Assembly (NCBI GenBank): GCA_026416815.1 | Contig: JAOAEJ010000023.1 | Coordinates: 160,239-224,238, forward strand | Origin: Clostridia bacterium | Lineage (GTDB): Bacteria; Bacillota; Clostridia; Acetivibrionales; DSM-2933 | Length of the DNA: 64,000 bases | Direction: 5' to 3' | Shown: one piece after another, positions 54,991 through 62,934 of the stretch | Layout of the letters: the number at the start of each line of letters is the position of its first letter | Numbering within the stretch: position 1 is the stretch's first letter | Program-made: the position numbers and the translations under genes | Notes under the pieces: generated by a model | Database searches by the model: none | What the model was told of the DNA's origin: nothing | The model's input: the letters and a program-made list of their open reading frames with translations, nothing else

Positions 54991-55851
54991 ATGTTACAAG
55001 AATTCAATAAGTTGATGAACTACATTGAAACACATTTGACGGAAGAAATCTCCGGAAAAGATATATTAAAAATTGTGGGACTACCTGATTATCATTTTAA
55101 AAGAATGTTTTCATATATGGCTGGAATGTCATTAAATGAGTATATCAAAAATAGGAGATTATCAGTTGCGAATGTTGAATTAATAAACGGAGCAAAAGTG
55201 ACAGATATTGCCTATAAATACGGTTTTCAATCTATAGAAGGGTTTTCAAGAGCCTTTCGTGAATGGAGTGGTTTCTTACCTTCAGAAGTAACTAAAAATA
55301 AAATTCAAAAATCATTTCCTAAATTTACATTCTTTATAGATATAAGAGGAGGAATATCAATGGAATTCAAAATTGAAAAGAAAGAGAAGTTTAACATAGT
55401 AGGTGTAGCGAAAAGAGTGCCAATTCAATTCGAAGGTGTAAATAATGCTATCTTAGAACTAGCGCAGTCAATTACCGAACAACAAAGAAATGAAATGCAT
55501 CAATTAGCTGATTTATATCCACATCAAGTCCTGAATGTATCTTATGATTTTGATGATGGTTTCTTGGAAGAAAAAGGCTACTTAACTCATATGATTGGTT
55601 TTGCAACTACAAAAGAAAATACATTCGATGATTTAGAACAAATTTCTATTGAAGAAAGTTTATGGGCAATTTTCCCTAATCAAGGGCCATTTCCAGTTAC
55701 TCTTCAGGAAACAACCGCTAAAATTTATTCTGAATGGTTGCCTTCTTCAGGTTATGAAGTAGCAGATATACCTGGGATTTCTTTTACAAATCACAATGGT
55801 ACTTCGGAAAATGTATATAGCGAAATTTGGATGCCGGTAATAGAAAAATAG
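54991..55851 (+). CDS. AraC-family regulator with GyrI-like effector domain
   Basis: 286 residues. The N-terminal AraC/XylS double helix-turn-helix (about 5-105: ISGKDILKIVGLPDYHFKRMFSYMAGMSLNEYI, VTDIAYKYGFQSIEGFSRAFREWSGFLPSEV) is followed by a linker and a GyrI/AraC effector-binding domain (about 125-286). This layout is common in clostridial multidrug- or stress-sensing regulators. No obvious target gene is next to it; VanZ follows 295 nt later. It lies in the first cargo module behind rlmD. Confidence 0.88.
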   Translation: MLQEFNKLMNYIETHLTEEISGKDILKIVGLPDYHFKRMFSYMAGMSLNEYIKNRRLSVANVELINGAKVTDIAYKYGFQSIEGFSRAFREWSGFLPSEVTKNKIQKSFPKFTFFIDIRGGISMEFKIEKKEKFNIVGVAKRVPIQFEGVNNAILELAQSITEQQRNEMHQLADLYPHQVLNVSYDFDDGFLEEKGYLTHMIGFATTKENTFDDLEQISIEESLWAIFPNQGPFPVTLQETTAKIYSEWLPSSGYEVADIPGISFTNHNGTSENVYSEIWMPVIEK

Positions 55852-55918
55852 TTAGAGTAAATTTGGATAATTACCCCATTAAAGAAGTATATTTCACTAG
55901 GGCTTCGTTTATCATATT

Positions 55919-56040
55919 AGACCAATCAGTAGAAATTGATTGGTCTTTTTGAATTTGATGAAAAATCAACTCTTATCACTAACGGAGTCTTAAATAAATG
56001 GATTGATAGTCAAGGAGAGAACCTAAAGCTATATAAATAA
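55919..56040 (+). other. Terminator followed by a short gene remnant
   Basis: AGACCAATCA (55919-55928) pairs with TGATTGGTCT (55937-55946), then TTTTT: terminator of the regulator gene. Right after it, 55951-56040 is an open frame without a start (EFDEKSTLITNGVLNKWIDS..., ending LYK), which may be the tail of a lost gene. Confidence 0.5.
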
Positions 56041-56146
56041 AACCTTAAGGTTTCTATAAGAAAATTATTATGATATAAATTTTTGTTTTCCAGTACTATA
56101 ATAATGAGTGAGAATAAGCATTGATGTAATGAAAAATGGAGGTATT

Positions 56147-56671
56147 ATGAATAAACGAGAGAGAATTAAAATAGTCTTTTTATATGGCGTTTTCATTTGT
56201 TACATACTTTTGTTAATTAAAATATTGTTGGTATCAAGAATTTCGTATTCGGGGCCTAGGTCAATAAATCTCATTCCTTTTTATAGTATAAAGGAATATA
56301 TATATAGCAACTCTGCTACTATAAAAAGATTCGCTTTTGGTAATGTGATTGGCAATATAGCTATCTTTATTCCTCTTGGTGCATATTTGTCATTATTCAA
56401 AAATGATAAAAAAGTAATAACCAATTTGTTGTTTATATTTATAGTGAGTTTGTTTGTTGAAATCATTCAAGGGCTTTTAAGTATTGGAGCATTAGATATT
56501 GATGATATAATCCTAAATTGTTTGGGTGGATTGATTGGTATTTTAGGGTATAAGTTTTTATTGTTTATATTACGAGATGAGAAAAAAGTACATACTGCAA
56601 TCACAATACTATCTGCTATAGGATTACCTCTTATATTATTTTATTTATTCATGGGGAGAATGAGATTCTAA
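56147..56671 (+). CDS. VanZ-family membrane protein
   Basis: 174 residues with five membrane helices. The family signature SINLIPFYSIKEYI (about 41-54), FGNVIGNIAIFIPLGAYLSLF and EIIQGLLSIGALDIDDIILNCLGGLIG are clear. VanZ proteins can raise teicoplanin tolerance in enterococci, but most members have unknown roles, so no resistance call is made. ATG 56147 follows ATGGAGGT; an in-frame ATG at 56108 is rejected. Confidence 0.88.
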   Translation: MNKRERIKIVFLYGVFICYILLLIKILLVSRISYSGPRSINLIPFYSIKEYIYSNSATIKRFAFGNVIGNIAIFIPLGAYLSLFKNDKKVITNLLFIFIVSLFVEIIQGLLSIGALDIDDIILNCLGGLIGILGYKFLLFILRDEKKVHTAITILSAIGLPLILFYLFMGRMRF

Positions 56672-56711
56672 ATATCTTTATTCCGTAAGAGTATAAATCA
56701 TTAAAATTCCA

Positions 56712-56826
56712 CGCCCCCCTTCTTTTAGGGGGTACATGTTTACGCAAAATCAATATCAATGCGTATTAGTTCATTTTTCTATCACAACACACGTGGAGAC
56801 TGTCTGTCTGCTCGAACGAAAATAAG
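56712..56826 (+). pseudogene. rlmD 3'-end remnant, copy B, with element end
   Basis: From 56790 the sequence reads HVETVCLLERK-stop, a perfect-looking C-terminus of an RlmD/TrmA protein; the rlmD gene itself ends HVETVVLIERK-stop. They share the DNA core CACACGTGGAGAC. Upstream the protein similarity stops at once, and a hairpin (CCCCCT/AGGGGG, 56715-56732) and AATCAATATCAATGCGTATT precede it. That flank is related to the flank of copy D at 60.58 kb. Confidence 0.6.
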
Positions 56827-57098
56827 TAGTAAAATCAAGGAATACAGCAATTATTAGTCAGACAGTTTCGTGTGTTTTAAGTCTAGGAGAACAGAAAAGT
56901 ACATTTTGATTAATGGTAATGGGGTTGAGTTTTGCGGATATAGTTGAACAATTTGGCAAACGATTCTTGCATAGAGGTAGAGAATAGTTATCGCTATTTT
57001 GTCATTAACTTCCTAAGATAAAGAATGAAATTGACATTTACGTTACGTCATAGGATAGACTGAGAATTAATGAATTTATTAAAGGAGTTTGATGATAA

Positions 57099-57548
57099 AT
57101 GGTTGATAATAACACAGTTATGAAATCTGGTATGTGCATAGAATGTGGAACCAGAGAGACAGACGGATTTTCATGCTATGAGCTATTCGGATTTCCCCTA
57201 GTTTGGGAACATAATGATCCCAAACTATATGAACTGCATTTTTGGCTTGTTTCATGTTATATGATACAACATCCTTCAAATTATACAGAAGAAGGATATA
57301 TGCATTTAGTTAATCTATTTATTGATGCTTATGATAATAATTGGGATACACCATATATTCTCAAGAAGAATCGAGAAATAGTAAAATCAGTTGGCAAAAT
57401 AACAAACCCTATTCCAAGCAAGGAAAGAAAACGTGAACTAAGACTTTGGTCTATGACAATTGAGAATATATATTTAGGTGGAGAGCAAAATGCAACTGCA
57501 AATATTAACAAATGGAAAGAACGAGTAAGAAATGATCTGAGGCGATGA
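57099..57548 (+). CDS. DUF5946-like hypothetical protein
   Basis: 149 residues. CIECGTRETDGFSCYELF (about 13-30) is a cysteine motif at the start, then HFWLVSCYMIQHPSNYTEEGY (about 49-69). The pattern resembles DUF5946, an uncharacterised family often linked to GNAT or regulatory genes. AAAGGAG lies 11 nt before the ATG. It is the only gene in the second cargo module. Confidence 0.6.
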   Translation: MVDNNTVMKSGMCIECGTRETDGFSCYELFGFPLVWEHNDPKLYELHFWLVSCYMIQHPSNYTEEGYMHLVNLFIDAYDNNWDTPYILKKNREIVKSVGKITNPIPSKERKRELRLWSMTIENIYLGGEQNATANINKWKERVRNDLRR

Positions 57549-57947
57549 AAAAAGATATTTCCATTTCTGCTGAAATGTATTGTTAAATTGTATAATAAGT
57601 ATCTAATGACGCACGTTGAGTGTGTGGCGTTGATAACAATGGTAGACAAGTGAATGTATGAAAAAGCCTGCAAATGAGGGTGGGTTGAGATTTTTGGGAT
57701 GAAAACTGTAACTTGAAAATCTTGTTTTTGTCACTCCGTGGGAATATATCCAAGGGAGCGGATTTGATAGTTAAGTGGTCGGATTAGATGGTTTTCGAAA
57801 TTTCCGAGGTTGAGGGAGTAGGTTGGATGTATTAATTAAGTTTATGTGGAAATTGGACTACGGTAATGTGATTTGATAGGCACCGTGGATAAATATATAA
57901 TAAAGTAAACAGAGGATTTTAAATATTTAATATTGGGAGGAAGTGCA
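57549..57947 (+). pseudogene. Intergenic region with rlmD 3'-end remnant, copy C
   Basis: At 57610-57633 the sequence GCACGTTGAGTGTGTGGCGTTG reads HVECVAL in one frame, like an RlmD/TrmA C-terminus; GTGTGTGGCG is shared with copy D. The rest of this 399-nt gap is AT-rich, with nothing else I can support. Confidence 0.45.
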
Positions 57948-58301
57948 ATGTCCGAACATCGAATTTATACAATGAGCTTTGCAAGTGTATATCCCCTTTA
58001 TATTTCAAAGGCGGCGAAAAAAGGACGTACTAAATCAGAAGTTGATGAAATCATTCGCTGGTTGACCGGATATACTCAGGATGAGATGGAGGAACAATTA
58101 AAAAAACAAACAGACTTTGAGACATTCTTTAAAGATGCTCCCCTCCTAAACCCATCAAGGACTCTAATAAAGGGAGTTGTTTGCGGTGTCAGGGTAGAGG
58201 ATATAAAAGAGCCGACGATGCAGGAAATTCGATATTTGGATAAGCTGATTGATGAATTGGCAAAAGGCAAATCTATGGATAAAATACTTCGAGAGAAATA
58301 A
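57948..58301 (+). CDS. DUF2200 protein
   Basis: 117 residues: [40 protein letters not shown] and the central [41 protein letters not shown] match DUF2200, a family with no established function. ATG 57948 follows GGGAGG; an in-frame codon at 57933 precedes that site. First gene of the third cargo module. Confidence 0.85.
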   Translation: MSEHRIYTMSFASVYPLYISKAAKKGRTKSEVDEIIRWLTGYTQDEMEEQLKKQTDFETFFKDAPLLNPSRTLIKGVVCGVRVEDIKEPTMQEIRYLDKLIDELAKGKSMDKILREK

Positions 58302-58342
58302 TTATAGTGCTATCAAAAGGGAAATGAATCGGCATACCAGGA

Positions 58343-58405
58343 TGTCAAGGGGACGGTTCTGGCGACATAATAAAATGAACTGTCACCAGAACCGTCCCCT
58401 TGACA
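58343..58405. repeat. REP-like perfect palindrome
   Basis: 20-bp perfect inverted repeat (58343-58362 with 58386-58405) with arm core AAGGGGACGGTTCTGG and a 23-nt loop. G/C-rich against AT-rich flanks. The GGGGACGGTTCT motif is, from memory, a common dispersed palindrome in clostridia linked to REP-associated Y1 transposases. Confidence 0.7.
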
Positions 58406-58514
58406 CATTACTTGATCACCAAAATCGTCTCTCCAATTAGATTATTTACAACTAAAGCGAATTAGTATATATTATTTGTAACTAAATAAAAGCTTAAAAA
58501 GAGGAGGTTTTAAA

Positions 58515-58628
58515 ATGGATATTAAATTACACCCTATCGAAGAAATTGAACAAAACCTGAATTTGGATCAGCAAAGTGTAAATACACTTGAAGTAGAGAA
58601 TGTAAGCAGTCTTGTTTTGCTAGGATAA
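58515..58628 (+). CDS. 37-residue candidate precursor peptide
   Basis: Reads from MDIKLHPIEEIEQNLNLD to a hydrophobic end SSLVLLG. The N-terminal part is acidic and helix-prone, like a RiPP leader; there is no Cys and no Trp. GAGGAGG lies 7 nt before the ATG, one of the strongest ribosome sites in the region. Two hairpins, the second a terminator, separate it from a ComQ-like prenyltransferase gene, so the peptide would be made in excess over the enzyme. Precursor status is inference. Confidence 0.6.
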   Translation: MDIKLHPIEEIEQNLNLDQQSVNTLEVENVSSLVLLG

Positions 58629-58656
58629 ATAATTACATAGTTTAAATATGTGTATA

Positions 58657-58754
58657 TTGCCAATATTTAAATATTATTAATATTGGCAAAAGACTAATAT
58701 TAATTAAGCTTATTTTTCAAAAATCAGCAGATTAGCAATACTGTTGATTTTTTT
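58657..58754 (+). terminator. Stem-loop plus terminator between peptide and enzyme genes
   Basis: First, a perfect 11-bp stem TTGCCAATATT/AATATTGGCAA (58657-58667 with 58679-58689), no T tract. Second, AATCAGCAG (58722-58730) pairs with CTGTTGATT (58741-58749), one wobble, followed by seven T. The second is a good intrinsic terminator, probably partial. Confidence 0.7.
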
Positions 58755-58789
58755 AATTATATAAATAATAATTATCTTGGAGGATACCA

Positions 58790-60430
58790 GTGAAGAGTTC
58801 TTTAACACTAAGAGAATTTTTAGATAACGTATATGAAACCATGATTATCAGTATAATACAGTGTGGTTTTGAAGATTCACATAGGTCTTTTTTAATTGAA
58901 TCAGTAAATCGACTTCGAATGAAAACAAGCATTAATCCAATAGCAGATCCTATCTCAATTTTATATCAAATTATAAAGGCAGAGGATAAGGACGTAACCA
59001 AGCAGGCAGAATACCTAGGGGCTTTTTGTCTGTTTTTCGGTTTATCTGCAGATCTTTTTGACGATGTTCAAGACCAGGATTTTGCTGGGAAACACTATGA
59101 GACTATAGATTCAGCAATTATATTAAATTGTGCTTTAACATTATTAGTTCTTGCCCTAGATTCCCTTAAAAATGTTATGAAGATTGAGGAAAACACTCAA
59201 AATGTACTTCGCTACTTTGAATTGTTTAACCAAGCATCACTTTTAGCAGTTAAGGGGCAGCATAAAGACCTTCTAACGGAAAAGAATAGAATCAGTTCAT
59301 CTGAAGTCTTGAAGATTCAAATAGAAAAGTCTTCGATTGCTCTATTTTCAGAATGTGCCGCAATCTTCGCTGACTGTAATGATGAGATGTTATTAAAGTA
59401 TAGAAAAATTCGAGAAAATATGATTATTATTATTCAAATCGTTAATGATATTACAGATATATATGGTAAACCATTTAGTTCCGATGTTGCTAATGGCAAA
59501 AGTACCTACCCGTTGGCTTGTTTTTTTGAGAACGCCAGCTCAGAGAATATTTTACTATATGAATCATTGAAAAAAAATCTTCCCGAGTCAATGAAGGAAA
59601 TTAGAAATCTCCTTTATGGTTGTGGTGCGATAAAGAAATCAGCAGAAAAGATAGAAGAACTCAGAATTGAGATTCATAAGGAATTAGCGTCTATAGGTAA
59701 GGTATCTCCATATTACCGTAATATAATTTTTATTGTTGATTCACTTGCTAACACTGTATATGAAGCAAAACCACTAGAATGTAGCAAATTTATACAGTAT
59801 CCAGGTAAAGGGTGGTATAAAAATGTGCAGGATTTAATTATAAAGCTTCATAAGAATCTTTCAAAGTTTAATCCACCACCAGTTCCTGAATTCATCTCCT
59901 GGCATCAACCCCTTTGGTTGTATGAACCAAAACGCAAGATTATTTTCTATCCTGATATAGATGGACAACCTGAAGAAGTTCTTCCATTCCAAGCGGAATT
60001 GATTGGAACCAATAATCTTTCATACGTAAAGTCCTTAATGGAACAGCAGGCAGCTTTACTATCCTCTCATGAATTTTTCCACTACTGGAGAGATTTTTCC
60101 AAAACTATATCCCAAGATTCATGGTTCGAGGAATTAATTGTTTCAAGACTTTCATTGGCTTATATTAAAGAATATCACCCTGAGATAATAGAGCAAACTA
60201 AACAGCTAGTAATGCAAATCATTTCAAACAATAATAATTTAATTAGTGAAAAGGAAATGGCTATATTGGAAAAATATCTAAAGCCATCCGCAGAGCCAAG
60301 TGCAGAGAAGTCAGGTTATGAAATTTCGGCAAAAGAAGTAGTTTTATTACAAGCTAAGATGACCTTGAAAATATTGGAAAACAATCCACCTCTTAGCGAG
60401 TTAATTGAAAAATTTTTATTATTGCCGTAA
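58790..60430 (+). CDS. ComQ-like prenyltransferase fused to HExxH domain
   Basis: 546 residues from GTG 58790 (after TTGGAGGA). Residues 1-300 form a trans-isoprenyl-diphosphate-synthase fold: first Asp motif DDVQD at 91-95, second NDITD at 219-223, then GKPFSSDVANGKSTYPL (226-242), which matches GKP...GK-T-P of the family. The layout resembles ComQ, which prenylates ComX. Residues about 300-546 are unrelated: HEFFH at 427-431 with a Glu pair 16-17 residues later (SWFEEL) looks like a zinc-protease site. No membrane helix or signal peptide. I know of no described protein with this fusion. The substrate is unknown; the 37-residue peptide upstream is the obvious candidate. Confidence 0.75.
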   Translation: MKSSLTLREFLDNVYETMIISIIQCGFEDSHRSFLIESVNRLRMKTSINPIADPISILYQIIKAEDKDVTKQAEYLGAFCLFFGLSADLFDDVQDQDFAGKHYETIDSAIILNCALTLLVLALDSLKNVMKIEENTQNVLRYFELFNQASLLAVKGQHKDLLTEKNRISSSEVLKIQIEKSSIALFSECAAIFADCNDEMLLKYRKIRENMIIIIQIVNDITDIYGKPFSSDVANGKSTYPLACFFENASSENILLYESLKKNLPESMKEIRNLLYGCGAIKKSAEKIEELRIEIHKELASIGKVSPYYRNIIFIVDSLANTVYEAKPLECSKFIQYPGKGWYKNVQDLIIKLHKNLSKFNPPPVPEFISWHQPLWLYEPKRKIIFYPDIDGQPEEVLPFQAELIGTNNLSYVKSLMEQQAALLSSHEFFHYWRDFSKTISQDSWFEELIVSRLSLAYIKEYHPEIIEQTKQLVMQIISNNNNLISEKEMAILEKYLKPSAEPSAEKSGYEISAKEVVLLQAKMTLKILENNPPLSELIEKFLLLP

Positions 60431-60790
60431 TATCCAGCACAGCTACGCCTCTTTAAGGGAAGGGATATCCTTACAGCATTTTGCGAAAATCTATAAACTC
60501 ATGACCTCCGGCCCCCTTAAAAGCCCCCCTTATCAGAAATCAATAAAATTGCGTATTTGTATCACTTAACTGCCAAAACACACGTGGAGTGTGTGGCGAG
60601 GGTAGAGGGGGAAGTAGCCTGATATCAGAGGTTCAGCTGATTTTGGATTAGTCCTTCATTTGTATGCATACATTTTAAAAATTATGACTCTGCAAATGTC
60701 GAACTAATCCATTTGTTTGTTTTGTATTTTGCTTTAATAAATCCAAGAAAGGGATTTGTCTTGTATTAAGTCGAATTGTATAGTTGTGAA
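60431..60790 (+). pseudogene. Intergenic region with rlmD 3'-end remnant, copy D
   Basis: At 60578-60640, CACACGTGGAGTGTGTGGCG reads HVECVA. It is followed by GTAGCCTGATATCAGAGG, which matches the bases after the real rlmD stop (TAGCCTTATATCAAAGG, 54607-54623). Upstream, AGCCCCCCTTATCAGAAATC and AATTGCGTATT resemble the flank of copy B. Both the gene end and its downstream flank are therefore duplicated here. Confidence 0.55.
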
Positions 60791-62242
60791 TCATGGAACA
60801 ATTTCAAAAACAGTACCTTGGTTAAAATCAGTCACATTCATGGAGCCATAAACCCCTAAATATAGTCTGGTTTGATCAAGATTTGTTCCCAAACTAACAT
60901 AAAAAGCAGATTGGGACCCAAAATTATAATTGGTTTCAATAACACTAAAATCATTTAGTTTACAGTCTGTTCTTACCCTGGTATAAGCTAAAACCCCTCT
61001 AACCGGAGGTTGAGATCCTTCCCGGGCAAAATCGGTAAACACTACGCTTCCCTTTAAATCGGGGATTCCATTCCCCATATATGCCTGGACTCCTGTAAGT
61101 GCAGTCCCTCCAAACTTATCGGGTCGGGGATCTCTATGAAAATAACTGGTTAGAGGCTGAAGACGACGCACTGAAGTTTTTACTGCTTCATTGTAATAAG
61201 CAATTGTTTTCTCATCCAGAGTTGGATTTGCAGAGCAGCCCCTTATAATCGAAGCAGGAAAAGCACCTTCCCACCCTCGCCAGCCAAAGTTTATAAATCC
61301 TTCTTGGTCAGGTTCGGAATTCATTAAAGAAGCTTGAATAAGCTGAGTAACCGGTATTGGTTTATAATGAATAAATGAAAAAATCGACTCTACCATATCC
61401 TGTCCGACATTTCCCACATATTTGATATACTGATTATAAAACCTTTGAAATGAAATGCCAGGTAAATTGCGTACCCCTTTGGCAATTACCTTAAGTGTTT
61501 CCTGAATAGGTACGGGAAGTTCATTAAAACGTGTGACTACGGGTGGAGTATAGATAAATGTATTCTTAACTACATCAATTTCAAGTATTTTACCGGCAAT
61601 TTCCATATCATCCTGGCTTAAATTAAATGGATCATAGCCTGATCCACCATCTCCGGTTGTTAAAACAAGTTTTCCTGTTTCAGGTGAAAAGTTTAAGCTA
61701 TTGACACCATTATGATTAAAAAATGGTCTTCTTATATTAAGCAATGTCCGCCGTTTTTGAGGTTGGCCATTCGATTGCAAAATCCATTCTTCCACTGTAT
61801 CAATATGATCATATTGAATTTCTCTATTTATCCACTTTAAGTTTAAGGTTCTGGGGTCACAAGGGTTAGGATTAAAAAATTCCGGAAGAGCTTCTAGACC
61901 TTGTCTTGCAGCTTCTGAACTAGGAAGAGCACCTGGACCTTGTGTTCCAGCTACTGAATAATGAAGATAAAACAGACCGTTATAATTAAATTGGGGATGA
62001 AACGCCAGCCCTAGCAATCCTCGTTCATCATATCCGCCACCAGAAACACCTAGTTTTATGATTCGCGGGCGAATATCTAAAAAAGTCCCTATAGCTCCAT
62101 TTCCTATGTAAAAGATCTCTCCTACCTGGGTTGCAATAAATAATCTTTCCATTGAGTCACCCGGAAGTATAGTTGTTTTCAAAACAGTAGGTAAATTTAT
62201 CTTACTAATAATGGGCTGTAAACGAACTTTAACTTTTTTCAA
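60791..62242 (-). CDS. Glucose/sorbosone-dehydrogenase-like beta-propeller protein
   Basis: 483 residues. ERGLLGLAFHPQFNYNGLFYLHYS (about 74-97), FNHNGVNSLNFSPETGKLVLTTGDGG and INFGWRGWEGAFP fit the GSDH/PQQ-dependent sugar dehydrogenase propeller. No signal peptide is visible, unusual for this mostly secreted family, and PQQ synthesis is not expected in clostridia, so the cofactor and activity are doubtful. TTG 62242 is the start, after AAGGAAGG on the minus strand. Confidence 0.7.
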   Translation of the reverse strand: MKKVKVRLQPIISKINLPTVLKTTILPGDSMERLFIATQVGEIFYIGNGAIGTFLDIRPRIIKLGVSGGGYDERGLLGLAFHPQFNYNGLFYLHYSVAGTQGPGALPSSEAARQGLEALPEFFNPNPCDPRTLNLKWINREIQYDHIDTVEEWILQSNGQPQKRRTLLNIRRPFFNHNGVNSLNFSPETGKLVLTTGDGGSGYDPFNLSQDDMEIAGKILEIDVVKNTFIYTPPVVTRFNELPVPIQETLKVIAKGVRNLPGISFQRFYNQYIKYVGNVGQDMVESIFSFIHYKPIPVTQLIQASLMNSEPDQEGFINFGWRGWEGAFPASIIRGCSANPTLDEKTIAYYNEAVKTSVRRLQPLTSYFHRDPRPDKFGGTALTGVQAYMGNGIPDLKGSVVFTDFAREGSQPPVRGVLAYTRVRTDCKLNDFSVIETNYNFGSQSAFYVSLGTNLDQTRLYLGVYGSMNVTDFNQGTVFEIVP

Positions 62243-62337
62243 CGAATTTTACCTTCCTTCATATTGTTTTCTTTATAAGAATATGATTAGAACTATTCTA
62301 TTAGTACCAATGGCGGTTATTGGGGACATGCCTAAAT

Positions 62338-62646
62338 TTGTACATTGCAAAACCCCTTATCGTTTCGGCACTGCGGATGTATATGGCTGTTTCTTTACTA
62401 TTTGCAATTCAAATCAGTTGTCAGTAAACATTCATCGCACTGAGAAATGCAAAGGCATCGGTATTTCTCGCGCTTTTGCGTAAGGTCATCCTTTTAATTC
62501 TGCTTATTTATATATTGCCTTTATTTTCGCAAGACAAGGTTACAGCAGTATTTTTGGCAGAACCAATAGCAGATTTTATTGCTGTTACAGTGACAGGTAT
62601 ACTGTTTGCTGTTCAATTTATAAAGGTGTTGAGGGAGTTGGGATAA
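62338..62646 (+). pseudogene. Remnant of a MATE multidrug efflux gene
   Basis: One frame reads KPLIVSALRMYMAVSLLFAIQISCQ, a TAA stop, then TFIALRNAKASVFLALLRKV, DKVTAVFLAEPIADFIAVTV and a natural-looking end VLRELG-stop. This is the last ~100 codons of a MATE-family transporter; the internal stop is one base from CAA (CAGCAA to CAGTAA). No start or N-terminal part is present. The remaining bases up to 62934 hold nothing I can support. Confidence 0.75.
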
Positions 62647-62934
62647 TCACTGTCGATTCTATTGAGAACAGGAAAATACAAAACGATAGTCCGTGGGATG
62701 AAAAGGGACTACCGCTTATTTTATGGTATGAAATTATCGACATAAATATTGCATACATGGAAGGATTTTCTGTTAATTCGTCGAATTGTTAATATTATGA
62801 ATCTAATGTCTATAATGAGAAGTTGGTATAGAGAGATACAAATAGTTTGAAATATATAGAGACCATTTCACCGATGTCGACGTGTAAAGTGTTGTTTATA
62901 TAGCATGATGATTGGTAATAGGGAGGAAAAGTAT

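Noticed and set aside
56147..56671. Calling the VanZ-like gene a glycopeptide resistance gene
   Set aside because: There is no vanHAX or vanRS nearby, and most VanZ-family proteins have no shown role in resistance.
58249..58440. 63-codon open frame
   Set aside because: It overlaps the DUF2200 gene end and is mostly the REP-like palindrome.
62211..62483. 90-codon open frame on the plus strand
   Set aside because: It runs antisense to the start of the dehydrogenase-like gene and out of frame with the MATE remnant, which explains the sequence better.
62872..62905. Possible fifth rlmD-end copy (GACGTGTAAAGTGTTG)
   Set aside because: Only loosely like the core CACGTGGAGTGTGTGG; too weak to separate from chance in AT-rich DNA.
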